This document shows positions 47,380 through 55,576 of a stretch of 64,000 bases of DNA, piece after piece. Origin of the DNA: an uncultured Bacteroidales bacterium (GTDB lineage: Bacteria > Bacteroidota > Bacteroidia > Bacteroidales > P3); NCBI GenBank assembly GCA_947165255.1, contig CAMUZR010000002.1, forward strand, positions 62,001 through 126,000, written 5' to 3'. Below the pieces are notes generated by a model that saw nothing but the letters and a program-made list of their open reading frames with translations, did no database searches and was not told where the DNA came from. How positions within the stretch are numbered: the first letter of the stretch is position 1; each line of letters opens with the position of its first letter. The translations under genes were made by a program, and so were the position numbers.

Positions 47380-48207
47380 ATGCTAGTTCCTAATAACGAT
47401 ATCACATTCTCTTTCACGGGGAAAGAGAATGACGCGGAAACAGGGTATGGTTACTTCGGAGCGCGGTATATGGACCACGAGCTGATGACCATGTGGCTTA
47501 GCGTCGACCCGATGGCGGATAAATACCCATCCATTAGTCCGTATGCTTATTGTGCTTGGAATCCTGTGAAGCTGGTTGATCCAGATGGAATGGAAATATA
47601 TATTATAATTGAAGGAACCAAATATTATCTAAAAATCGGAAAAGGGGATGTTCTAAGTTGGCAAAGTAAAGATGGTCAGACGTACAATCCTACTACAGAT
47701 TCATGGGCAGGGAAACTAACAGGCGCGATGGAGAAATTGATGGAATGCGAAACAGCTAATACCCTAATTAGATGTATAGTAAAAGATAATAGGGAATTAG
47801 AAATAAAAAATGACAAGTATGGAAATAGGGCTGACAACGATAATGCCGAATACATCAAATGGATGGGAAAAAATCGAATTGGGGGATCATGTCTATATCA
47901 AGAAAAGGACCAATATGGCAATAATGTTTTTAGTAAACCTAATGGAAGCAATTCACCTGCATTCATTAGTTTAATACATGAACTTGCACATATTCATGAT
48001 ATGTGGTTTGACATTGTCCCTGATAGAAATAGCACTTGGGAAAAATGTACTCTTAGCAATGGAAAGCCTTACAACATACCTAAAGCTGAAATGTATGCGT
48101 GTTGGGTTGAAAATAAAGTCCGATACCATTTTGGGTTACCATTAAGGTTTTACTATTATTATGATTCGCCTAGTCATTGTGGTGGTAATACTGGTGCAAA
48201 TTATTAG
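47380..48207 (+). CDS. Headless RHS core protein with HExxH zinc-metallopeptidase toxin tip
   Basis: In this 275-residue protein the RHS core is reduced to about 70 residues (FTGKENDAETGYGYFGARYMDHEL, WLSVDPMADKYPSISPYAYC, VDPDG). The AT-rich tip has the zinc-binding helix HELAHIHD at about 209-216. A later AEMYACWVENKVR may supply the third ligand Glu, an arrangement like M91/NleD-type effectors. It starts at ATG 47380 with no signal peptide. A peptidase toxin activity is inferred from the motif and the fusion. The candidate immunity gene begins 17 bases after it. Confidence 0.75.
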   Translation: MLVPNNDITFSFTGKENDAETGYGYFGARYMDHELMTMWLSVDPMADKYPSISPYAYCAWNPVKLVDPDGMEIYIIIEGTKYYLKIGKGDVLSWQSKDGQTYNPTTDSWAGKLTGAMEKLMECETANTLIRCIVKDNRELEIKNDKYGNRADNDNAEYIKWMGKNRIGGSCLYQEKDQYGNNVFSKPNGSNSPAFISLIHELAHIHDMWFDIVPDRNSTWEKCTLSNGKPYNIPKAEMYACWVENKVRYHFGLPLRFYYYYDSPSHCGGNTGANY

Positions 48208-48224
48208 ACTCAATAATAATCAAT

Positions 48225-48821
48225 ATGAAAACGATACGAATCTTTACCTTTTTCATCTTTCTGTTTTGGCAATGTCCGGTGATTAGTGCGCAAAACACTG
48301 TAAATATTATACCTCTCATTCATTCTGCTATTATAGAAACAGGTTCTGACGAAATAAATAATGAGCGACATGTTATCGAAATCCTCAAAGAATTGCCATG
48401 TAATTTTGATGCAGATACAGTATTTGCCATAGAGTATTTCTCATATATAGGTAACTTTCTATATTTAATGTATTGGTCTCAAAAATTTCGTTATTCTATA
48501 GAAGGTCCTATGGATGACACATTAAAAGTGTTTCGCGAGCGAAGATTTGAGAAATGGCTGATAGAGCAGGTTGAAGAATGGAATAAAGATTCCATAATGG
48601 GAGCCCAATGCGGTGTATACGGACCAGACGAAACACATTATGTGATACGTATCATTTTCAATAGTGGGCAAATCCAAATGGATTCATTTAGTTTTGGCCA
48701 TATTGAAACACCTGCTGACTATAAAGATGATGTCTATTTGTGGGAATATTGGATTAATAAAGAACAAAAAGAACCTATCGCTACATATAAATGCCCGACC
48801 CAGCGGATGTTCGCACCGTAG
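48225..48821 (+). CDS. Secreted small protein, candidate immunity protein for the HExxH tip
   Basis: This 198-residue protein has a signal peptide (1-22, VISAQ). The mature part is not recognised: mixed alpha/beta, acidic, with many aromatic residues (YFSYIGNFLYLMYW). The last few codons run into the palindromic repeat at 48798, so the true C-terminus may have been altered by repeat insertion. Its place directly after the HExxH-tipped RHS fragment suggests immunity. Confidence 0.5.
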   Translation: MKTIRIFTFFIFLFWQCPVISAQNTVNIIPLIHSAIIETGSDEINNERHVIEILKELPCNFDADTVFAIEYFSYIGNFLYLMYWSQKFRYSIEGPMDDTLKVFRERRFEKWLIEQVEEWNKDSIMGAQCGVYGPDETHYVIRIIFNSGQIQMDSFSFGHIETPADYKDDVYLWEYWINKEQKEPIATYKCPTQRMFAP

Positions 48822-48910
48822 GCCCCGCCCGACCCGGCGGATGTTCAATCCGTGCCGTTGGTCTGGATTTGCAATCTAGACCCATTGAGTATAAGGATTT
48901 TCAATCCGCA
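48798..48910. repeat. Cluster of REP-like palindromes between the second and third RHS cassettes
   Basis: Repeated GGATnTTCAATCC-type and GGATTTGCAATC-type palindromes occur here, including GTCTGGATTTGCAATCTAGAC split by a short loop. CGGCGGATG also occurs twice in slightly different contexts. Similar hairpins recur at 50646-50695. Confidence 0.6.
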
Positions 48911-48939
48911 AAAGCAATGAACTGAACCGAAATAGCGCG

Positions 48940-49026
48940 TGTGGCAATAAAACAGCCACATCTTCGTTATCCTAGTGATGATGATTAAAAACGGCATACA
49001 AAACAGTATTGCTTTCACTGACAAAG
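48940..49026 (+). repeat. Repeated leader shared by the first and third RHS cassettes
   Basis: The stretch from TGGCAATAAAA through CTTCGTTAT and the doubled ATG to GGCATACAA matches 45370-45430 with scattered differences. The two open frames therefore begin at the same point of an ancestral RHS gene. Confidence 0.6.
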
Positions 49027-49775
49027 GCCCCCGCAAGGGGCGGCGAACACCTTTGAATATAATAAATGATAGTGAGCAACGCGACGAGGAGAAAGAATGG
49101 TCCCGCGGACCTTTCGCCAGCGAGCGAGGCGACGAGCCGAGGAGCGGAATACCGAATGGCTCTACCTACTTATACACCTATTTCGGTGCAAGGTACATGG
49201 ATCATGAGCTGATGACTATGTGGCTGAGTGTCGACCCGATGGCAGACAAATACCCGAGTATTAGCCCATACAACTATTGTATGTGGAACCCCATCAAATT
49301 AGTGGATCCAGATGGAAAAGATACCATAAAGATCCACATAGATAAAGGGGCTATTGAAAAAATAGCATCTGACGGTAACCATCGTATTAATTATTATAGG
49401 AATGGAGAACTTATTGATTCATATTCAATTGAAAAAGACAAATGCACGTTCCGAACAAGATCGATTGATTATGAAAATACTGACCAAAAGATAGACTGTC
49501 GTACTTATCATTTATACTGTAGCAATGACAAGATAGGGGAACAAATATTTAATAAAATAGCAAGTTTAGGTTCGCCCGTGGAATGGGACTATTATTCGAT
49601 TAGAGTGAACGAAGAAACCATTAATGGGGATTTATCTTCCTCAGGGATTGAGGACAAAATGGTACATTCGCCGGGAATATATACTGCAAATAATGTATTA
49701 TTTTGGGATCATTATCATCCTAATAATAGTTCAGACAGTTTCTACCCATCTCACAAGGACCAAGACCATGTGTAA
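48978..49775 (+). CDS. Headless RHS core protein with JAB-like tip, interrupted core and early stop
   Basis: This 265-residue protein starts at ATG 48978. The opening NGIQNSIAFTD parallels the first cassette, but 49027-49160 encodes an unrelated GC-rich, palindrome-filled insertion where the FTGKE motif should be. The core resumes at YFGARYMDHEL, WLSVDPMADKYPSISPYNYC and VDPDGKD. The AT-rich tip ends with FWDHYHPNNSSDSFYPSHKDQDHV, again HxH...SxxD. An in-frame TAA at 49773 ends it, but the same frame continues for 40 coherent codons (CTIFHGGKSMDF..., to 49898), so the domain is probably truncated by a point mutation. The candidate immunity gene overlaps that extension. Confidence 0.65.
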   Translation: MMIKNGIQNSIAFTDKGPRKGRRTPLNIINDSEQRDEEKEWSRGPFASERGDEPRSGIPNGSTYLYTYFGARYMDHELMTMWLSVDPMADKYPSISPYNYCMWNPIKLVDPDGKDTIKIHIDKGAIEKIASDGNHRINYYRNGELIDSYSIEKDKCTFRTRSIDYENTDQKIDCRTYHLYCSNDKIGEQIFNKIASLGSPVEWDYYSIRVNEETINGDLSSSGIEDKMVHSPGIYTANNVLFWDHYHPNNSSDSFYPSHKDQDHV

Positions 49776-49888
49776 TTATTAAAAGGAGCCAGATGTACAA
49801 TTTTTCATGGTGGTAAATCAATGGACTTCCAGAATTATGTTCCAACAGGTGACAATAAGTATATTTCATTCAAAGCTTTTTCAGAAAT

Positions 49889-50584
49889 ATGGTACTAATT
49901 TGCAAGATAATAAGAACTATCCTATGGGGGATGATTCTCTCTCATCCTTTTGGGTGTATTGGACAAAACGTCTACAATTCAAGAACCATATACTATAATA
50001 TGGATACTATGCAGTGCGTAGATAAGGATGCAAGATTCTGGGGAGGAGATAGCCTAAATATTCATGCGGGCAATCCTGATAGTACTGGATTGTATTGTGT
50101 ATTAGCAGACAATATTGAAGTACCTCTTGTGACAGTAAACGACGATATTATTATTCACTTATTAGATTCTTGCTTAATTGATGCGACAAAGGATATTTTT
50201 TTACAGTTTCCAGATTCATCCGGATATTTCGTGGAGTTAGAAATAAATAATGTGGTAGAAGATTCCTTGAAATTAAAAATTGCCATAACTCTACACCCTA
50301 ATTATTATATGGCAGAGATATTATCGCGTGATCTAAATGAAATTATTTATGATTTGAATGGCATCAAATTGTGGGAATTGCATGGTTGTTTTTTTAGGAA
50401 TGATATCTTGTGTGTGATAGTTACTCGAGGGGGGATGGATTATAAAAGAGCCTCCTGTCTTTTCTCTCAAACAGAATCTACAATAATGCTGGCAATTTAC
50501 TCCCCATTCATCTGGTTAGTAACGGACGAATATCCCGTACATGGGTATTATTATTATTGTAGCGATTGTGGTTCTAATTATTAG
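49889..50584 (+). CDS. Secreted small protein, candidate immunity protein for the third RHS tip
   Basis: This 231-residue protein has a hydrophobic signal-like N-terminus (to about residue 26, GCIGQ). The mature domain is beta-rich and not recognised (DSTGLYCVLADN; LQFPDSSGYFVELEIN). It begins inside the 40-codon extension that would be translated if the stop of the preceding RHS fragment were absent, and so would have overlapped it by a few bases in the ancestral arrangement. Immunity function is inferred from position. Confidence 0.5.
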   Translation: MVLICKIIRTILWGMILSHPFGCIGQNVYNSRTIYYNMDTMQCVDKDARFWGGDSLNIHAGNPDSTGLYCVLADNIEVPLVTVNDDIIIHLLDSCLIDATKDIFLQFPDSSGYFVELEINNVVEDSLKLKIAITLHPNYYMAEILSRDLNEIIYDLNGIKLWELHGCFFRNDILCVIVTRGGMDYKRASCLFSQTESTIMLAIYSPFIWLVTDEYPVHGYYYYCSDCGSNY

Positions 50585-50645
50585 CTCTCTGTTATAAATA
50601 AAAAAAGGGCTATTGGGATATGCCTTCTTGAAGAGTGTTCTTGTT

Positions 50646-50695
50646 GGGCTGGATTTGCAGTCCAGCCCAAGGGGGTAACAGGATTTGCAATTCGC
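50646..50695. repeat. REP-like palindromes at the right end of the RHS island
   Basis: A perfect GGGCTGGA/TCCAGCCC hairpin (50646-50653 with 50661-50668) encloses TTTGCAG. A GGATTTGCAATTC half-palindrome follows. Both are related to the cluster at 48798. Confidence 0.6.
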
Positions 50696-50710
50696 AATAA
50701 CAATGTCCGC

Positions 50711-50738
50711 CTAAATTCCAGTTACAAGTGCAACACTG
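50711..50738 (+). repeat. 28-bp direct repeat, right boundary of the RHS island
   Basis: Matches 45320-45347 at 26 of 28 positions, same orientation. Its reverse complement begins CAGTGTTGCACTTG, which looks like an insertion-sequence end. Confidence 0.6.
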
Positions 50739-50797
50739 TGTAGAAAAAAAACACCAAGGTAATAATAATATATAGGGTTTTGCGTTATAGTGGAGTT

Positions 50798-51481
50798 ATG
50801 ATTAAAGAAAATCTTACTAAGGTGCGTTCAACCCTTGCCGACGGAGTGCGGCTGATTGCGGTGTCAAAGACCAAGCCTGTGACTGACCTACAGGAGGCGT
50901 ATGATGCAGGCCAACGGTTGTTTGGCGAGAACAAAGCGCTGGAAATGCGCGACAAACATGCCGTGCTGCCAAATGATATAGAATGGCATTTCATTGGCCA
51001 TTTGCAAACCAATAAGGTCAAATATATTGCTGAGTATGTCAGCATGATTCACAGCATTGACAGCCTGCACCTGCTGGAGGCAGTTGACAAGGAGGCTACA
51101 AAGCATGACCGCGTGATTGACTGCCTGCTGCAGTTCCATATTGCCACCGAGGAAACCAAATTCGGATTGGATATGACAGAGGCTCAGGCTTTGCTCGAAT
51201 CGCCTGAATATGCGCAAATGAAGCATGTGCGCATCGTGGGTGTGATGGGCATGGCCACAAATACTCCCAATCGGAACTTGGTAAGGCAGGAGTTCCACAC
51301 ATTGCATTCCTATCGAGACCAACTGGCTGCAAAATATTTTATTGGGCATCCGGAGTTTAAGGAAATCTCGATGGGAATGTCTCATGATTATGACATTGCA
51401 ATGGAGGAGGGTAGCACTCTGGTTCGCATAGGTTCTTCTATCTTCGGCGCCCGCGACTATGGTGTCCCCGTTAACGACTAA
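50798..51481 (+). CDS. YggS/PLPBP-family pyridoxal phosphate-binding protein
   Basis: This 227-residue protein starts at ATG 50798; an in-frame TTG 18 bases earlier is less likely. It is a single-domain fold III PLP protein that helps keep vitamin B6 and amino-acid pools in balance. The cofactor lysine is Lys24 in AVSKTKP. Other family motifs are GENKALEMRDK, WHFIGHLQTNKVK, MGMATN and the phosphate-binding SMGMSHDYDIAMEEGSTLVRIGSSIFG. It is the first gene after the RHS island. Confidence 0.93.
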   Translation: MIKENLTKVRSTLADGVRLIAVSKTKPVTDLQEAYDAGQRLFGENKALEMRDKHAVLPNDIEWHFIGHLQTNKVKYIAEYVSMIHSIDSLHLLEAVDKEATKHDRVIDCLLQFHIATEETKFGLDMTEAQALLESPEYAQMKHVRIVGVMGMATNTPNRNLVRQEFHTLHSYRDQLAAKYFIGHPEFKEISMGMSHDYDIAMEEGSTLVRIGSSIFGARDYGVPVND

Positions 51482-51495
51482 ATCAGTGATATAAT

Positions 51496-52380
51496 ATGCA
51501 AATATTTAAGAAAAGACATCAGATAGTCTTGTCCTATATTATTATCACGCTTGGCATCCTGATTTACACCTTTGCATGGTCGGCAGTGATGCTTCCAGCC
51601 AAAATTGTAGGTGGTGGTGTGAGCGGTATCTGTTCGGTGCTCTATTATGCTGCGGGTATTAAAATACCCATCGGTGTCATGAGTCTCATTATTAACGCCA
51701 TTTTGGTGCTAGTGGGCTTTAAGTTTTTAGGTTCAAAATTCGGGGCCAACACCATTTATGGCATCATTATGTCTTCTTTGAGCTTTATATTATGGCAGCA
51801 GGTGCTGCATGTGGAAACCCTTTTTGATGTCAGCCAGTTTGGAGGTTTCATGTGTGCCATTATTGGTGGCGCTTTGTGCGGGGCCGGTATAGGCATCACT
51901 TTCTCCAGAGGAGCTAACTCAGGTGGTACGGACATTATAGCTCTGATTCTGAGCAAATATTATAATATTTCCCCAGGTAAGGTCATCATGTATCTCGACA
52001 TTTTCATCATCGGAAGCTCTTTTTTTGTTTCCCATAAGATCGAGAATGTGATTTTCGGCTATATTGTCATGGTCACAATGACTTACGTTCTGGACATGGT
52101 GCTGGACGGCAACAAGCAGTCCTATCAAATTATGGTATTCTCCGAGAAAAACAATGAAATCGGCGACACTATCACCACCGAGGTTGGGCGCGGCGCCACT
52201 TTGCTGGATGCCGAGGGCTGCTATAGCCATCAGCAGCGTCCGGTGCTCATCGTCATGGTTCACAAGACCGACAAACCCCATGTGATGCAAATAATCCACC
52301 GCATTGACCAAGATGCCTTTATCTCAGTCTCTAAGACCCAAGGTGTGTATGGCCGTAATTTTGAAAAACTCAAACTCTAA
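51496..52380 (+). CDS. YitT-family membrane protein (DUF161/DUF2179)
   Basis: The 294-residue protein has about six membrane helices up to residue 200, with the family motif GGVSGI and the repeated GANSGGTDIIA. A soluble C-terminal DUF2179 domain follows (YQIMVFSEKNNEIGDTIT, RGATLLDAEGCYSHQQRPVL). The transported substrate, if any, is not established. It lies 14 bases after the YggS gene, and its stop abuts the rpe start. Confidence 0.9.
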   Translation: MQIFKKRHQIVLSYIIITLGILIYTFAWSAVMLPAKIVGGGVSGICSVLYYAAGIKIPIGVMSLIINAILVLVGFKFLGSKFGANTIYGIIMSSLSFILWQQVLHVETLFDVSQFGGFMCAIIGGALCGAGIGITFSRGANSGGTDIIALILSKYYNISPGKVIMYLDIFIIGSSFFVSHKIENVIFGYIVMVTMTYVLDMVLDGNKQSYQIMVFSEKNNEIGDTITTEVGRGATLLDAEGCYSHQQRPVLIVMVHKTDKPHVMQIIHRIDQDAFISVSKTQGVYGRNFEKLKL

Positions 52381-53025
52381 ATGAAACTCATTTCTCCATC
52401 CCTTCTTTCTGCCGATTTCGGCAACCTGCAGCGCGACATAGAGATGCTGAATGCCAGCGAATGCGACTGGCTTCATGTCGACGTAATGGACGGTATTTTC
52501 GTCCCCAATATCAGCTTTGGACAACCTGTCATTAAACATATCAAGAAACATGCGCAGAAACCGCTAGATGTCCATCTGATGATTATGGATCCTGGGCGTT
52601 ATGTCAATGATTTCAAGGCAGCAGGTGCTGATATTTTAACTGTCCACTACGAGGCTTGTACGCATCTTGATAGAACTCTCCATGCCATTAAAGATGCTGG
52701 GATGCAGTGCGGTGCGGTGCTCAATCCGGGCACAGCGGTTATGCTTCTGGAAGATACGGTACAACTATGTGATGTGGTGCTTCTTATGTCGGTCAACCCT
52801 GGTTTTGGTGGCCAAAAATTCATCGAGAACACTTATAATAAGGTTCGGCAGTTGCGCGACCTCTGCAACAGAAAGAATCCACAGTGCCTTATCGAGGTGG
52901 ATGGCGGCGTGACTACCGAGAATGCCCATCTGCTGTTCGAGGCCGGAGCCGATGTCCTCGTGGCTGGCAGCTCGGTGTTCAAATCGGCTAATCCTACCGA
53001 AACAATAAAACAATTGAAGAAGTGA
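52381..53025 (+). CDS. rpe: Ribulose-phosphate 3-epimerase
   Basis: This 214-residue TIM-barrel enzyme of the pentose phosphate pathway interconverts ribulose 5-phosphate and xylulose 5-phosphate. Motifs present: SPSLLSADFGNL at the N-terminus, HVDVMDGIFVPN, LDVHLMI, LLMSVNPGFGGQKFI and the catalytic EVDGGVTTENA. Its ATG directly follows the YitT stop, and its TGA overlaps the GTG start of the next gene. Confidence 0.97.
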   Translation: MKLISPSLLSADFGNLQRDIEMLNASECDWLHVDVMDGIFVPNISFGQPVIKHIKKHAQKPLDVHLMIMDPGRYVNDFKAAGADILTVHYEACTHLDRTLHAIKDAGMQCGAVLNPGTAVMLLEDTVQLCDVVLLMSVNPGFGGQKFIENTYNKVRQLRDLCNRKNPQCLIEVDGGVTTENAHLLFEAGADVLVAGSSVFKSANPTETIKQLKK

Positions 53026-54206
53026 ACCGCCCATCGCTAATACTTGCCCCGGGTAAAGACAAAGCCGTTCTGCGCCGCCATCCATGGATCTTTTCTGGTG
53101 CAGTGCGCAAACGTGTGGGCTCACCGAAGGAGGGCGAAATTGTAGATGTGTATGGTTCTGACGGCAAGTGGTTGGCAGCCGGACATTTCCAAGACGAAAG
53201 CATCATCTGCAAAGTGCTCAGTTTCGATACGCCCGACGTTGACCCCGAAGCCCATCCCGAATTTTGGCGAGAGCGTGTCCATCAAGCGGTAGAGTATCGC
53301 AGACGGCTGGGATTCTTTGATATGAAGGAAACCAATGTTTTCCGACTGGTTCATGCTGAGGGTGATTTCTTGCCGGGACTAGTGGCAGATTTTTACAACG
53401 GAGTTTTGGTTCTGCAGGCGCACAGCGTGGGTATGCACAATGCCTTCCCCCTTTTGTCACAACTCTTCACCGAGGAATTGCAACTAAAGTCTATTTTCGA
53501 CAAGAGTTCCTCCACAATTCCCGGTGGTGGGGTAGAGGATGGCTATATTTGGGGCGAAGAACCTGTCGAGTGGGAGATTTGTGAAGACGCTAATCGTCTG
53601 TTGATAAACTTCTTCGAAGGACAGAAAACAGGTTTTTTTGTGGACCAACGTGAGAACCGCCATCTCGTTTCCTCGCTTGCGCAGGGCAGCCGAGTGCTCA
53701 ATTGCTTCGGCTATACAGGTGGTTTCAGCCTAGGAGCCCTGAAAGGAGGCGCCAGCTATGTCGAGACAGTAGACATCAGCAAGAAAGCCATAGAGCTCTG
53801 CAACCGCAATGTGGCTTTAAACTATGGTTCAGAAGCGCCCCATAAGGGGGTGGTTGCCGATGTGTTGCAATATCTGGACACCGTCAGCAATCAGTTCGAC
53901 CTCATCATCCTCGACCCTCCTGCTTTCGCCAAGAATCATCGCAGTCTGCAGCAGGGGCTCAAAGGGTACCGCAATATTAACCAAAAGGCAATGGAGAAGA
54001 TTCGACCTGGCGGACTTCTATTCACCTTCAGCTGCTCGCAGGCCGTCAGCCGCGATGATTTCCAAACCATGTGTTTCACCGCTGCAGCCAATGCCCACCG
54101 AAAGGTGCGTATTGTGCGTCAGCTGCCCCACGCTATGGACCATCCTGTAAGCATTTATCATCCAGAAGGAGAGTACCTTAAAGGGCTGCTACTGAGCATA
54201 GAATAA
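53022..54206 (+). CDS. Class I SAM-dependent rRNA methyltransferase (RlmI/RlmK-like)
   Basis: The 394-residue protein starts at GTG 53022, overlapping the rpe stop (GTGA). An N-terminal PUA domain (HPWIFSGAVRKR) precedes a Rossmann methyltransferase domain. That domain has DQRENRH, the SAM loop NCFGYTGGFSLGALKGGA near 225-245, and the catalytic-type DPPAFAKNHRSLQQGLKGY. It matches the YccW/RlmI family that methylates a cytosine in 23S rRNA; the exact target is inferred by family. Confidence 0.9.
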   Translation: MNRPSLILAPGKDKAVLRRHPWIFSGAVRKRVGSPKEGEIVDVYGSDGKWLAAGHFQDESIICKVLSFDTPDVDPEAHPEFWRERVHQAVEYRRRLGFFDMKETNVFRLVHAEGDFLPGLVADFYNGVLVLQAHSVGMHNAFPLLSQLFTEELQLKSIFDKSSSTIPGGGVEDGYIWGEEPVEWEICEDANRLLINFFEGQKTGFFVDQRENRHLVSSLAQGSRVLNCFGYTGGFSLGALKGGASYVETVDISKKAIELCNRNVALNYGSEAPHKGVVADVLQYLDTVSNQFDLIILDPPAFAKNHRSLQQGLKGYRNINQKAMEKIRPGGLLFTFSCSQAVSRDDFQTMCFTAAANAHRKVRIVRQLPHAMDHPVSIYHPEGEYLKGLLLSIE

Positions 54207-54267
54207 TAAAAATTTAGCAACAAAATACTGAACAAATCAGCCATTTATTGGCAATAAAAACAATCGT

Positions 54268-54882
54268 ATGTGCGAAACTGAGAAAGGATATCTGAAAATA
54301 GACCAATACGACGAGAAATGTGTGGCTGAAATGGCCATGCATTATAAGGAAATCCTCCGCCTGCTGGGCGAAGACCCAGAGCGTGAAGGGCTTCTGAAGT
54401 CGCCGGAACGCATTGCCAAAGCAATGCTTTTCTTCACTAACGGCTACGACCTCGACCCAGAGGAAATCCTCAGGTCAGCACTTTTTCACGAGGATTATAA
54501 GCAAATGGTAGTGGTGAAGAACATCGAGCTTTACTCGCTTTGTGAGCACCACATGGTACCCTTCGTTGGCAAAGCCCATGTGGCCTACATTCCCAACGGC
54601 ACTATCGTGGGATTGAGCAAGATACCCCGCATAGTGGATGCTTATGCCCGCCGTTTGCAAGTGCAGGAGAGACTCACCCGTCAGATTAAGGACTGCATTC
54701 AAAATACGCTGAACCCCTTGGGTGTGGCTGTGGTGATAGAGGCTCAACACATGTGCATGTCCATGCGGGGCGTTCAGAAACAGAACAGTGTCACCACAAC
54801 CAGCGATTTCACCGGAGCCTTTATCAAGGATCCCAAGACCCGCGAGGAGTTCATGAACATCATCGGACAAAACCTTCATTAA
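54268..54882 (+). CDS. folE: GTP cyclohydrolase I
   Basis: The 204-residue enzyme converts GTP to 7,8-dihydroneopterin triphosphate, the first step of folate synthesis. Zinc and catalytic residues are present: [18 protein letters not shown] and [17 protein letters not shown]. The middle segment [23 protein letters not shown] is characteristic. Length is normal. Confidence 0.97.
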   Translation: MCETEKGYLKIDQYDEKCVAEMAMHYKEILRLLGEDPEREGLLKSPERIAKAMLFFTNGYDLDPEEILRSALFHEDYKQMVVVKNIELYSLCEHHMVPFVGKAHVAYIPNGTIVGLSKIPRIVDAYARRLQVQERLTRQIKDCIQNTLNPLGVAVVIEAQHMCMSMRGVQKQNSVTTTSDFTGAFIKDPKTREEFMNIIGQNLH

Positions 54883-54895
54883 AAGAATTGTAAAA

Positions 54896-55543
54896 ATGAA
54901 AAAGTTACTTGCATTAGCTATCGCCTCACTACTTTTCGTGTCGGCTTCCTACGCCCAACTGACCCATACCGCCAATGGCACAGTGGATCAGAATGCCACC
55001 AATATCATCAAAAAAGCCTCAGCCAAAATGTCGGGCACAGTTTCTTTCTCCGTCACCGTAGTAAACTACGATGCCAATAAAAAAGAAACCTTCCGACAGA
55101 AAGCCGATGTGCTTTACAATGCTCCGCGCTATCGTGTCAAAGCCGGTTCCGTGGAGATTTATTGCGACGGCAAGTCGGTCTGGCAGGTCAACAAGTCGGC
55201 CAAAGAAGTGGTGGTCACACCCATTGCCGACAGCGACGACGACCTGACTAACCCTGCCCGTCTGCTGGCCAACTACAGCAAAAACTATCGTGCCAAATTC
55301 ATCCGCGAGGAGGAGAACGGCACCTCCATTGTCGATCTGCAACCCAACAAAGGGCGCAGCTATCACAAAATCCGTATCTATATCGACAAAAACGGTCAAC
55401 TGAAAAAATTAGAGCAGCACAACTACGACTCCTCCCGTAGCGAATACACCGTCAGCAACTTTAAAAATGTATCCGCCCCCGATGCCGACTTCGTCTTCGA
55501 CACCAAGGCCAACCCCGGAATCGAGGTTATCGACATGCGGTAA
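54896..55543 (+). CDS. LolA-like outer-membrane lipoprotein carrier
   Basis: This 215-residue protein has a signal peptide (1-20, SYAQ). The mature part has the LolA half-barrel pattern: an early helix with ATNIIKKASAKM, strands FSVTVVNYDANKKET, then VEIYCDGKSVWQVNKSAKEV and a late YDSSRSEYTVSNFKNV. LolA proteins carry lipoproteins across the periplasm. The family is divergent in Bacteroidota, so this may instead be a LolA-related protein with another hydrophobic cargo. It lies 13 bases after folE. Confidence 0.8.
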   Translation: MKKLLALAIASLLFVSASYAQLTHTANGTVDQNATNIIKKASAKMSGTVSFSVTVVNYDANKKETFRQKADVLYNAPRYRVKAGSVEIYCDGKSVWQVNKSAKEVVVTPIADSDDDLTNPARLLANYSKNYRAKFIREEENGTSIVDLQPNKGRSYHKIRIYIDKNGQLKKLEQHNYDSSRSEYTVSNFKNVSAPDADFVFDTKANPGIEVIDMR

Positions 55544-55576
55544 TCTTTACATCAATTTGCTAAAACAATACTATCC

